Shown: in pieces, positions 7,892-15,760 of the stretch
Layout: every line of letters begins with the position of its first letter
Position numbering within the stretch: position 1 is the stretch's first letter
Origin: Lachnospiraceae bacterium
GTDB lineage: Bacteria; Bacillota; Clostridia; Lachnospirales; Lachnospiraceae
Reading direction: 5' to 3'
Length of the DNA: 36,412 bases
NCBI GenBank assembly: GCA_017620155.1
Contig: JAFZQY010000094.1
Span: 1 to 36,412, forward strand
Program-made: the position numbers and the translations under genes
Notes under the pieces: generated by a model
The model's database searches: none
Told to the model about the DNA's origin: nothing
What the model saw: the letters and a program-made list of their open reading frames with translations, nothing else

Positions 7892-9235
7892 ATGTCAGAG
7901 AACACGACCAAAGCCGGCAGCAGGCGCGAGAACAAATGGATATGCGCAGCGATCCCGGCATTACTTCTTCATTGCAGTATCGGTACGGTATACTGCTGGG
8001 GTACTTTTTCAAAAGAGATCGGGGAGTACATCTACGGAGCCGAGAACTTCCAGGCGCATTCAAGTGCCGTACAGTGGGCATTCTCACTTGCGATATTCTT
8101 CCTCGGCATGTCAGCGGCTTTCCTGGGAGACGTAGTTGAGAAAGACATTCACAGATCGTCGCTCATCGCCACTGTCTGCTTTACGCTCGGAATGGTGGGA
8201 ACAGGTTTTGCTATCCTTTTAAAATCACTCCCGCTGGTATTTTTGTTCTACGGATGTATCATGGGTATCGGGCTCGGTACCGGATACTTAAGCCCCGTAA
8301 AGACACTGATGCTGTGGTTCAAGGATCGTAAGGGACTGGCAACAGGCCTCGCAGTTGCAGGTTTCGGTCTTGCAAAAGCAATCGCAACACCTGTTATGCA
8401 ATTCTTCCTTACGAAGTTCAATAACAATCCCGCATACATGTTCTTCATCATGGGTGCGATCTACTGCGTGATGATGTTCATAGGCCATCTGCTTCTCAAG
8501 AAGCCTTCCGACTGGGTTGAGGCACACGGAGAAAACGGCGGCATTAAAGAGTTCTTTGCCACACTCGGCAGGAACTTCAAGACTTCGTTCTCGAACAAGA
8601 CCTTCATCGGTATCTGGATCATGTTCTACATCAACATTACCTGCGGTCTTGCTCTCATATCTCAGGAAAAGGCGATCTTCAACTCGATCGGCTTAAGCCT
8701 TACCGTAGCCGCAACACTCGGTTCCGTAACCGCTATCGCCAATGCGGCCGGCAGACTCGGTTTCTCGGCATGGGCTGATATGTTCAAGGACAGAAATACG
8801 ATCTACAAGATCATCTTCATACTGTCCATTCTGTTCACCGGAGCTGTAGTTGTAACTCACGGAATCGATAACAAGATCGTATTCCTCTGCGTAGCACTTC
8901 TCATCATGGTAAATGCCGGATACGGCGGCGGCTTCTCGAATGTTCCGACACTCCTGTCCGATCACTTCGGAATGAAGAGTATATCCGCAGTTCACGGAAT
9001 GTGCCTTTCCGCATGGGCCATGGCAGGTCTTACCGGAAACCAGCTCGCCACATTCATCGTTAAGCATGTAGGCGAGTTCAAGGATACCACCCTTTCGGAC
9101 GGTACCGTAGTTTCCGTTAACACCCAGGGTTATCAGACAGTCCTTTATGTGACTCTTGGTCTTTACATCGTGGCTTGCATCGTATGCTTCACGATGATCC
9201 CCAAGAAGAAGGACAATAAGGAAGAAACTGAATAA
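7892..9235 (+). CDS. OFA-family MFS transporter
   Basis: Twelve-helix major facilitator of 447 residues in the oxalate/formate antiporter (OFA) family. Family-typical stretches include LLLHCSIGTVYCWGTFS in helix 1, GIGLGTGYLSPVKTLMLWF, DRKGLATGLAVAGFGLAKAI, and GYGGGFSNVPTLLSDHFG in the second half. OFA members move small carboxylates, but the substrate here is unknown and some members do not transport oxalate or formate. ATG at 7892 follows AGAAGGTAGG at 7875-7884. The gene has its own upstream promoter and a hairpin terminator just after the stop, so it is probably a single-gene transcript. Confidence 0.88.
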   Translation: MSENTTKAGSRRENKWICAAIPALLLHCSIGTVYCWGTFSKEIGEYIYGAENFQAHSSAVQWAFSLAIFFLGMSAAFLGDVVEKDIHRSSLIATVCFTLGMVGTGFAILLKSLPLVFLFYGCIMGIGLGTGYLSPVKTLMLWFKDRKGLATGLAVAGFGLAKAIATPVMQFFLTKFNNNPAYMFFIMGAIYCVMMFIGHLLLKKPSDWVEAHGENGGIKEFFATLGRNFKTSFSNKTFIGIWIMFYINITCGLALISQEKAIFNSIGLSLTVAATLGSVTAIANAAGRLGFSAWADMFKDRNTIYKIIFILSILFTGAVVVTHGIDNKIVFLCVALLIMVNAGYGGGFSNVPTLLSDHFGMKSISAVHGMCLSAWAMAGLTGNQLATFIVKHVGEFKDTTLSDGTVVSVNTQGYQTVLYVTLGLYIVACIVCFTMIPKKKDNKEETE

Positions 9236-9259
9236 CTTGCGTTTTTATTGAATAATGAG

Positions 9260-9289
9260 ATCCCCTCGCACAAAAGCGGGGGGATTTTT
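9260..9289 (+). terminator. Rho-independent terminator, abutting the GH31 ribosome binding site
   Basis: ATCCCCTCGC (9260-9269) pairs with GCGGGGGGAT (9276-9285): ten pairs with one T-G wobble and an ACAAAA loop. Five T follow (9285-9289). It ends MFS transcription. The GH31 binding site starts only six bases later, so the structure may also act as an attenuator for GH31. Confidence 0.8.
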
Positions 9290-9308
9290 GTAACAAGGAG
9301 GTATGCAA

Positions 9309-11225
9309 ATGGCAGCAGAAACAAAAAGATTCAGGTACGGAGACCCGATAGAAACGGATGCGGTCATGGTGGAGATTCCCGTTTCGGCAGGCGATCCCGC
9401 CGGATTAAAAGTCGATCCGGGTGCAAAAACCATGTCGCGTAAGATGAGCGAAGAGACGATAGTATACGGTCTGGGGGAGACCGTAAGAGGGATCAACAAG
9501 AGAGGCTGGCTGTATAAGAGTTTCAATGCCGATGATCCCCACCATGAGGAAGGCAAGAACTCCCTTTATGCGTCCCAGAACTTTATCCTTCTCGATGACG
9601 GAACATCCTGCTGCGGATACTATTTTGACCATCCCGGAGCAGTATATTTTGACATAGGATATACGGATATCGATATGATGACGGTATCCTTCGATGACAT
9701 GGACCTGTATGTCTATGAGATAGAGGGAGATACTCCGATAGAGATCGTGCGCGAGTTCCGCAGGATCATCGGCCCAAGCTACATCCCTCCCAAGTGGGCT
9801 TTTGGCTACGGCCAGAGCAGATGGGGCTATAAGACTGCCGGAGATATCCGGGAAGTGGCCGATAAGTACGATGAACTGGACATCCCGATAGACATGGTCT
9901 ATATGGATATCGACTATATGACGGATTTCAAGGTGTTTACGGTCGACCCGGAGAAATTCCCGAATACAAAAGATTTTGTATCCGAGATGAAGGAACGAGG
10001 CATACATGTGGTTCCCAATACGGACCCCGGGGTAAAGATAGAACCCGGTTATGATGTATACGAGGAAGGCCTGAAGGGCGGATATTTCTGCAAAAAAGAA
10101 GACGGAACGGAGCTTGTGGCGGCAGTCTGGCCCGGAAAGATCCATTTCCCGGACTTCCTTAATTCCGATGCGCGCAGGTGGTTCGGAGATAAGTATAAGA
10201 GAATGACCGATTTAGGGATAGACGGATTCTGGAACGACATGAACGAACCCGCGATCTTCTATACCGACGAGACCTTAAGCGGCGTATATGAGGGGCTCGA
10301 CAAACTCAGGAACGAGGAAATGGACATCTGGGGATTCTTTAAGTTCAAGGAATTGATGGATTCCATCGACAACAACCCGGAGGATTACAGACGCTTTTAT
10401 CATGACATGGACGGTAAGAAGATCCGCCATGACAAGGTGCACAATCTCTATTCCTTCAATATGACGAGAGCCGCAGGAGAAGCGTTTAAGCGCAATAACC
10501 CCGGACAGGAAATCCTGTTATTCTCCAGAGCCTCGTTTATCGGCGCGCACAGATACGGCGGCGTGTGGACCGGCGACAACATGTCCTGGTGGAGCCATCT
10601 GCTGCTTAACATCAAACAGATGCCTTCTCTTAACATGACCGGATTTTTATACAGCGGTGCCGATACGGGAGGATTCGGAGCCGACACTACGGAAGACCTG
10701 ATGATGCGCTGGATCGAGTTCAGTATATTCACGCCTCTGTTCAGGAATCATTCTGCGCTCGGTACCAGAGAACAGGAACTCTACCGCTTCAAGAGAACGG
10801 ATGATTTCAGGCATCTGATAGAACTCAGATATGCCCTGATCCCTTATATATATGATGCTTTCGTAAAAGCTGCGAAAGAGAACGACATGTATATAAGGCC
10901 GATGGCATTTGATTACAGATCGGATCCAAACTGCAGGGATATCGAAGACCAGCTCCTGGTGGGCGACAGTATCATGATAGCTCCGGTATATGAGCAGAAC
11001 GCCAAAGGCCGTTTCGTATATCTGCCTGAAAAGATGAAGTTTGTGCGCTTCAGAAGCGTGGATGACTACGATGTCGAGATATTGAATAAGGGAAATCATC
11101 ACATCGATCTGGCGCTTAATGAGGTAGCGGTATTCATACTCCCGGGTCACAGCCTTCCGATGGCAAAACCTGCAAAGAGGGTTGGTGAAATTGATTTCGA
11201 GAACCTGAAGTACATCGAAGGCTGA
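9309..11225 (+). CDS. GH31 alpha-glucosidase
   Basis: Glycoside hydrolase of family 31, predicted to release glucose (or xylose) from alpha-linked oligosaccharides. The enzyme has 638 residues and no signal peptide, so it is probably cytosolic. The family signature WNDMNEP carries the nucleophile (D310). WTGDN carries the likely acid/base (D423). GYGQSRWGY and MVYMDIDYM form the start of the barrel. ATG at 9303 is one base from the AGGAGG at 9296-9301. ATG at 9309 has a seven-base spacing, so I take 9309 as the true start. No promoter is visible between the preceding terminator and this gene. Substrate specificity (maltose, isomaltose, sulfoquinovose, xyloside) cannot be decided here. Confidence 0.92.
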   Translation: MAAETKRFRYGDPIETDAVMVEIPVSAGDPAGLKVDPGAKTMSRKMSEETIVYGLGETVRGINKRGWLYKSFNADDPHHEEGKNSLYASQNFILLDDGTSCCGYYFDHPGAVYFDIGYTDIDMMTVSFDDMDLYVYEIEGDTPIEIVREFRRIIGPSYIPPKWAFGYGQSRWGYKTAGDIREVADKYDELDIPIDMVYMDIDYMTDFKVFTVDPEKFPNTKDFVSEMKERGIHVVPNTDPGVKIEPGYDVYEEGLKGGYFCKKEDGTELVAAVWPGKIHFPDFLNSDARRWFGDKYKRMTDLGIDGFWNDMNEPAIFYTDETLSGVYEGLDKLRNEEMDIWGFFKFKELMDSIDNNPEDYRRFYHDMDGKKIRHDKVHNLYSFNMTRAAGEAFKRNNPGQEILLFSRASFIGAHRYGGVWTGDNMSWWSHLLLNIKQMPSLNMTGFLYSGADTGGFGADTTEDLMMRWIEFSIFTPLFRNHSALGTREQELYRFKRTDDFRHLIELRYALIPYIYDAFVKAAKENDMYIRPMAFDYRSDPNCRDIEDQLLVGDSIMIAPVYEQNAKGRFVYLPEKMKFVRFRSVDDYDVEILNKGNHHIDLALNEVAVFILPGHSLPMAKPAKRVGEIDFENLKYIEG

Positions 11226-11284
11226 AAAATAGAGCAACCACAATATATTGATTTGCGCGAATTTACTGCTTTCTGAAAAAAAGT

Positions 11285-11312
11285 TGTAAACATTTGTTAT
11301 TAAATGTTTACA
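11285..11312. promoter_or_regulatory. Perfect palindromic operator
   Basis: TGTAAACATTT at 11285-11295 and AAATGTTTACA at 11302-11312 form a perfect 11-bp inverted repeat around the 6-base spacer GTTATT. The right arm contains the -35 hexamer of the following promoter. This is the geometry expected of a dimeric repressor site; no regulator is assigned. A T-run does not follow, so it is not a terminator. Confidence 0.65.
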
Positions 11313-11335
11313 TAAAACACAACATGATGTATACT
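11307..11335 (+). promoter_or_regulatory. Promoter of the secreted repeat-protein gene
   Basis: TTTACA at 11307-11312, a 17-base spacer and TATACT at 11330-11335. The -35 coincides with the right arm of the palindrome. The predicted leader of about 43 bases ends in AGGAGG at 11373-11378. Confidence 0.7.
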
Positions 11336-11384
11336 TGTTATGTCTACTTGTAATATCTTGTGTTATACACTCAGGAGGTATGTA

Positions 11385-12449
11385 ATGAAAAAAGTGTTTT
11401 CCCGCGCATTAGGCGTATTGTTGACCACAGTACTGATCACAATATGTGCTATGATCGTTCCGGTTGAGTCAGAGGCTGCAACAGGAACATTTATCGGAAC
11501 CGTTTCCGAAAAGACCACAATCGATGTACTCTATCTGATAACCAAGGGCGGAACGATGGAGATCAAGATCGACGCCAATACCAACCTGGAGAATTGTAAG
11601 TTCCTTCTTCCGGGTTATAAGCTTGAATGTACCTGCTACACTACCGATAGTGATGAATACTGGCATGCAGCCAACATCAAGGGTAATTCTACTCCGGGAT
11701 CTGCAGCTGTTGATACTTCACAGCTCTACTCCGTAACAGGAACCATTGCCAAGGGAACCAACGAAGGAAACCTGGTATTGAAGCTCAGCGACGGAACACT
11801 TCAGATCAAGATCGATCCTACCACGGATTGCAGCGGCGTTCGTATGTTTATCCTCGGAAGACAGCTTCAGGTAATTGCTGCAAAAGGAACTGACGGATCT
11901 CTGCATGCACAGAGCATCTCTGATACATCATCATCTGCTTATACCGTGATCACAAGCGTAAACGGATTCCAGGGTTCAGGCCAGTCTGCAAGTACCCCTA
12001 CATCTGTAGCGGTAGGTAAGGTTGACAGTGCAACAACAGCTTCCACGCTTGTTCTCAACACCACAGGCGGACAGATGCAGGTTAAGATCGATTCCAACGT
12101 AGATCTGTCTCAGGGGCATGTACTTATGCCCGAAACAGTAGTAAGCGTTGAATACTACAAGGGAACCGATAATTATCTTCACACCGGTTTAATAGTAAAC
12201 AGTTCTGCTAAGCAGGCCGCACCTACTACTCTTGATGGAAACTCTGTAACCGTATCGGGAACTGTAGGAGAAGGTTCTTCGGAAAGCACGATCTATCTTC
12301 AGACAAGCGGTGGCACGATGCAGATCAGACTTGATACAGCTACCGATTATACCAACTGTCCTCTTCTGCTTAAGGGCAAGAGCGTAACGATGGCAATCCA
12401 GAGAGGCGCCGACGAGTACTATCACGCAATATCAGTCGCTGCCAAGTAA
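11385..12449 (+). CDS. Secreted protein with four tandem ~65-residue repeats, function unknown
   Basis: I do not recognise a named family. The 354-residue protein starts with a signal peptide (MKKVFSRALGVLLTTVLITI, then a VESEAA cleavage region near 27-32). Four repeats follow at about 33-100, 115-180, 205-272 and 286-354. Each has a GTV/GTI start, a beta-rich core such as GGTMEIKID, DGTLQIKID, GGQMQVKID or GGTMQIRLD, and a tail such as EYWHA, GSLHA, NYLHT or EYYHA. The pattern suggests small beta-barrel domains (inference). Repeats 2 to 4 are joined by Ser/Thr/Ala-rich linkers. There is no lipobox, sortase motif or catalytic motif. ATG at 11385 is preferred over ATG at 11340 because of the AGGAGG at 11373-11378 and the signal peptide. 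The 3' end overlaps the opposing gene by 18 bases. Confidence 0.8.
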   Translation: MKKVFSRALGVLLTTVLITICAMIVPVESEAATGTFIGTVSEKTTIDVLYLITKGGTMEIKIDANTNLENCKFLLPGYKLECTCYTTDSDEYWHAANIKGNSTPGSAAVDTSQLYSVTGTIAKGTNEGNLVLKLSDGTLQIKIDPTTDCSGVRMFILGRQLQVIAAKGTDGSLHAQSISDTSSSAYTVITSVNGFQGSGQSASTPTSVAVGKVDSATTASTLVLNTTGGQMQVKIDSNVDLSQGHVLMPETVVSVEYYKGTDNYLHTGLIVNSSAKQAAPTTLDGNSVTVSGTVGEGSSESTIYLQTSGGTMQIRLDTATDYTNCPLLLKGKSVTMAIQRGADEYYHAISVAAK

Positions 12450-13394
12450 TCCGCTTATCATCTGACGGATGTAAGGATTTAAGGTTTCGCGGTTCTTGTA
12501 TTCGGGAGCGAAATGAACTTCATCCATGAACATGGAACTGTCGCAGAAGATAAAGCTGTCACAGTAATCCGGGTAAAGTTCATCAAGACCGGTTTTGGCG
12601 AAAATCTTACGGATCTCATCACATTCACTTCGTCTGGACGGAATGTCGCACAGAGGAGTGGAGACAAGATGAACATTTACACCGTTTTCTGAACAAAGAG
12701 CATAAATCTGTTTGAGATAATCTATGGAGACATCCGATATAACGGATGTCTCCTTTGTTTCTGTGAACTTTTCATTGATCTTAGTCACAGCATTAAGATA
12801 CAGCGCACGGTTTAAGCCGGACTCGTTTATATAGTCAAGAACTGCGGGTTTTAAAAAGAAAGAACCATAGGTTTTCTTAAGCTTTCCCATAACAAGGGGA
12901 TCCAGATCCTCGCCGTATCCGTGTATGATGAAAGGCATTGCGATGTACTGGTACGACAGCTGCGGATCTATATCGGATGCAAGCGTGCCGGAGTAAAAGG
13001 CTATATATACATCGGTAGCATCGGGGTGGTTTTTCAGATATTCTTTTATGAGGATATACTGGCCGGCAAAGGTGATCGCTCTGTTTACGGGACAGATCCT
13101 GAAATCGGGATTGTCATAGAGTACGCCGTCAAATAACTGATTGGCGACGGAATCGCCTAGGATCAGTTTGGTGCTCCCATCCTGCTCGGACATGAAGGAA
13201 ATGACGGGCGCGACTTCATCATATCCGTATCTGCTTCCGTTTAAGTTTGCTACTTTGTTGATATAACTGCGAAGCGGCCCCTTATATGAAGCATAGTCAA
13301 AAGCGCAAAGAAGCACGGCGAGTATAAGCACAAAGGCTATCCGCCGGAATATGATCTTTTTATTATTCATGTTGTCTGTTCTAGAAGCTTCCAT
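12432..13394 (-). CDS. SGNH-like membrane-anchored protein, partner of the MBOAT
   Basis: Predicted extracytoplasmic acyltransferase or esterase partner of 320 residues. One N-terminal membrane segment (about 17-33) would anchor it. The SGNH block I serine is in LILGDSVANQ (S82), and the Asp-His pair is in MDEVH (D291, H294), so the serine-hydrolase triad looks intact. This resembles AlgX/AlgJ or DltD-type partners that complete O-acylation of polymers with an MBOAT protein. The start overlaps the MBOAT stop by 14 bases, with AGGA eight bases upstream. A later ATG at 13370 has no binding site. The 3' end overlaps the convergent repeat-protein gene, and a perfect hairpin acting on the other strand lies within the coding region at 12726-12753. 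Confidence 0.75.
   Translation of the reverse strand: MEASRTDNMNNKKIIFRRIAFVLILAVLLCAFDYASYKGPLRSYINKVANLNGSRYGYDEVAPVISFMSEQDGSTKLILGDSVANQLFDGVLYDNPDFRICPVNRAITFAGQYILIKEYLKNHPDATDVYIAFYSGTLASDIDPQLSYQYIAMPFIIHGYGEDLDPLVMGKLKKTYGSFFLKPAVLDYINESGLNRALYLNAVTKINEKFTETKETSVISDVSIDYLKQIYALCSENGVNVHLVSTPLCDIPSRRSECDEIRKIFAKTGLDELYPDYCDSFIFCDSSMFMDEVHFAPEYKNRETLNPYIRQMISGLLGSD
12726..12760 (+). terminator. Terminator-like hairpin for plus-strand transcripts, inside the opposing SGNH gene
   Basis: GGAGACATCCG (12726-12736) and CGGATGTCTCC (12743-12753) form a perfect 11-bp stem with loop ATATAA, followed by TTTGTTT at 12754-12760. A T-run follows only on the plus strand, so it would stop transcripts of the secreted repeat gene about 300 bases past its stop codon. 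No better terminator is visible nearer the stop. Confidence 0.6.
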
Positions 13395-14727
13395 ATATAA
13401 ATCCTGAAATATCCATGCTCATGACAGAAAGTGAAGCAATTATGATCCAAAAGATCACGATATAGCAGGCGATCCACCGAACGGCAACAGGCAGACTGCT
13501 ATACTTTTCATATATCTTTACGCCTTTATTTTGCATAACATCTGTGATTATAAGAACCACAAAAGCAGCCATCAGATACATGAGATGTATGGAGTTGACT
13601 CCGGACGCCGAGAATTCCTGCAATATAGATGCCGGTGATATGCTCATCCCTGCGCCGAACCTTCCAAGCATTCCGACGGCCGCGCTTAATGATCCGGCCC
13701 TGAAGAAGAACCATGCAAAATCCACGGCAATGAAAGTCAGGATGATCCGGACGACCTTATTTTTTATATGATGCTTTGAGAGATTTTCACAGATCTGATA
13801 AATGCCGTGAAGCAGTCCCCATACCAGGAAGCCCAGTCCTGCTCCGTGCCAGAGCCCGCTTACCGCAAAAGTGATCAGGATGTTCAGCTGCTTACGGGCG
13901 TTTCCTTTTCTGCTTCCGCCGAGCGGTATGTAGACATAATCCCTCAGCCATTCCGACAGGGATATATGCCATCTTCGCCAGAAATCGCGTACGCCCTCAC
14001 TGAGGTAGGGCTGCCTGAAGTTTCTCTTGATGTTGATCCCGAGAAGTCCTGCGCATCCGAATGCGATATTGCTGTATCCGTCAAAGTCCGCATACAACTG
14101 GAACGCATAAATAACGGTCGCAATTATTATGGCAGGCCAGGAATGTGAGTCGTAATGATCGAATACCTCTCCGACCAGAAGGCCGGCGATGTTTGATATG
14201 GAGATCTTTTCCAGGAGTCCCCAGAGGATCAGCAGGAACGAATATGTGAAGTCGCTCTCATGCGGATCATCAAGCTGAGCCGAGATGTCCTGCAGCTTCT
14301 CGATGGGACCCGATACGATCACGGGGAAAAAAGAAAGGCAGATAAACAGATCGGTAAAACGTCTGATAGGTTTGCACTTTTCTGTCATAACATCTGCTAT
14401 GTAACCTATGGCCATAAGTGTATAGAACGAAAAGCCCAGAGGATAGAAGGCTCCGGTCATATGATAAGCAAACATGAGAACGATCGGAACGATCCCCAGC
14501 AGACATACGGGGACGGGGCCGGGCCGTCTGTTTTCAAAGAAGATTCCGGCCGCGTAAGTCGCCACGGCTACGCCCAGTAAAAATATACCTCCTACCAGTC
14601 CTGATGAGAGATAAAAGATGATGTTGGCGATCAGAAGCACATACTTTCGCACCCGCAGAGGGACGATCCGGATCAGCGCGAGCAATATTATATAGAAGAT
14701 TAAAAATGCTAAGGAAGTGAATTGCAT
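13381..14727 (-). CDS. MBOAT family O-acyltransferase (AlgI/DltB-like)
   Basis: Polytopic membrane acyltransferase of 448 residues, expected to pass an acyl (often acetyl) group across the membrane to an extracytoplasmic acceptor. Conserved family stretches are YADFDGYSNIA at 212-222, FWRRWHISLSEWLRDYVYIPLGG at 249-271, and SGLWHGAGLGFLVWGLLHG at 290-308, which holds the invariant histidine (H294). It is followed by the SGNH-like gene with a 14-base overlap, a pairing used for O-acetylation of polysaccharides. No dlt genes (D-alanine ligase or carrier) lie nearby, so wall or exopolysaccharide acetylation is more likely than D-alanylation (inference). The start has no obvious Shine-Dalgarno sequence and lies only about ten bases from a possible -10. 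Confidence 0.9.
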   Translation of the reverse strand: MQFTSLAFLIFYIILLALIRIVPLRVRKYVLLIANIIFYLSSGLVGGIFLLGVAVATYAAGIFFENRRPGPVPVCLLGIVPIVLMFAYHMTGAFYPLGFSFYTLMAIGYIADVMTEKCKPIRRFTDLFICLSFFPVIVSGPIEKLQDISAQLDDPHESDFTYSFLLILWGLLEKISISNIAGLLVGEVFDHYDSHSWPAIIIATVIYAFQLYADFDGYSNIAFGCAGLLGINIKRNFRQPYLSEGVRDFWRRWHISLSEWLRDYVYIPLGGSRKGNARKQLNILITFAVSGLWHGAGLGFLVWGLLHGIYQICENLSKHHIKNKVVRIILTFIAVDFAWFFFRAGSLSAAVGMLGRFGAGMSISPASILQEFSASGVNSIHLMYLMAAFVVLIITDVMQNKGVKIYEKYSSLPVAVRWIACYIVIFWIIIASLSVMSMDISGFIYGSF

Positions 14728-14737
14728 GGTGCTTAAT

Positions 14738-14766
14738 AGTATACAACAGTTGACAAATACTGTGAA
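14738..14766 (-). promoter_or_regulatory. Possible minus-strand promoter for the MBOAT pair
   Basis: Read on the minus strand: TTCACA (plus coordinates 14761-14766), a 17-base spacer and TATACT (14738-14743). The -10 is only about ten bases from the MBOAT ATG, which would give an almost leaderless message. The hexamers are fair but the spacing to the gene makes this uncertain. Confidence 0.4.
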
Positions 14767-14778
14767 TAATACAATAAT
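14750..14778 (+). promoter_or_regulatory. Probable promoter of the opp operon
   Basis: TTGACA at 14750-14755 and AATAAT at 14773-14778 with a 17-base spacer. The -35 is perfect and the -10 partial. It overlaps the divergent promoter candidate for the MBOAT gene, so the two directions could compete or share a regulator. Confidence 0.5.
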
Positions 14779-14817
14779 ATTAAAGTTACGGATATTAAAA
14801 TTAGGCGAGGTATCTGA

Positions 14818-15744
14818 GTGAATCCGAAAACATTACGATATATACTGAAGCGTCTGGTGCTCGGCGTATTTACCGTCTGGGTTGTCATCACGCTGACTTT
14901 CTTTATAATGCACGCCGTTCCCGGCGGTCCGTTCCTTTCGGAAAAAGCGGTATCTCCGGCGGCTCAGGCTGCAATGGAGGCTAAATACGGACTGGACAAA
15001 CCTCTCATGGTTCAGTACACGACGTACCTGACGGACGTTATCCAGTTCAGATTCGGCCCTTCGCTCAAGCAGAGAGGTCGTATGGTCATCGATATCATGA
15101 GCGACGGACTTAAAGTCTCCGTAAAACTCGGTATCGTTGCCGCACTTCTGGCTCTGGCCTTCGGCGTGGTTCTGGGCGCGCTTGCAGCGCTTCGCAGAAA
15201 TACCATCGTCGACCGTATCATCATGATCATCACCACGGCGTTCGTATCGATGCCGTCATTCATCATGGGCTCGCTGTTGCTCGTCGGGTTTGCGATCAAG
15301 ATCCATATGTTCCCGGCTAACGGCGCATCCAAGGGAGGTCTCGTTCTTCCTATAATTACGCTCATGTTATATCCCATGTCGTACATCACGAGGCTTACGC
15401 GTTCATCAATGCTTGATGTCCTTGGCCAGGACTATATCCGTACAGCCAAGGCAAAAGGCGTATCGAGCGGCCGTATCATATTCGGTCACGCCCTTAAGAA
15501 TGCGCTCATCCCCGTCATCACATATTTCGGACCGATGCTCGCATATATCGTTACGGGTTCGCTCGTAGTTGAGCAGATCTTTGCCGTTCCGGGAATCGGA
15601 CGCGCTTTTGTGCAGAGTATCATCAACAGAGACTACACATTGATAATGGGTACGACCATTGTGCTCGCTTCGCTGATCGTCATCATGAACCTGGTCAGCG
15701 ACATAATGTACAAGATCGTGGATCCACGTATCAATCTGGAATAA
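14818..15744 (+). CDS. oppB: Oligopeptide ABC transporter permease OppB
   Basis: First permease of a peptide importer, 308 residues. The N-terminus (LRYILKRLVLGVFTVWVVIT) and the GLDKPLMVQYTTYL segment are typical of OppB/DppB. Six membrane segments are expected. The coupling-helix region facing the ATPases reads DYIRTAKAKGVSSGRIIFGHALKNALIPV near 203-231. GTG at 14818 follows GCGAGG at 14805-14810 with a seven-base spacing. It starts an operon of five genes covering a complete importer. The AKGVSS...HALKNALIPV pattern separates it clearly from other ABC permeases. Confidence 0.93.
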   Translation: MNPKTLRYILKRLVLGVFTVWVVITLTFFIMHAVPGGPFLSEKAVSPAAQAAMEAKYGLDKPLMVQYTTYLTDVIQFRFGPSLKQRGRMVIDIMSDGLKVSVKLGIVAALLALAFGVVLGALAALRRNTIVDRIIMIITTAFVSMPSFIMGSLLLVGFAIKIHMFPANGASKGGLVLPIITLMLYPMSYITRLTRSSMLDVLGQDYIRTAKAKGVSSGRIIFGHALKNALIPVITYFGPMLAYIVTGSLVVEQIFAVPGIGRAFVQSIINRDYTLIMGTTIVLASLIVIMNLVSDIMYKIVDPRINLE

Positions 15745-15760
15745 ATAAAGGAACCTTTAC

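Noticed and set aside
9405-10145. A 246-codon minus-strand frame.
   Set aside because: It is wholly antisense to the GH31 gene and shows no protein family features.
12432-14727. Possible dlt (lipoteichoic acid D-alanylation) operon.
   Set aside because: The MBOAT and SGNH-like genes are present but no dltA ligase or dltC carrier gene lies nearby, so a general O-acylation role is the safer call.
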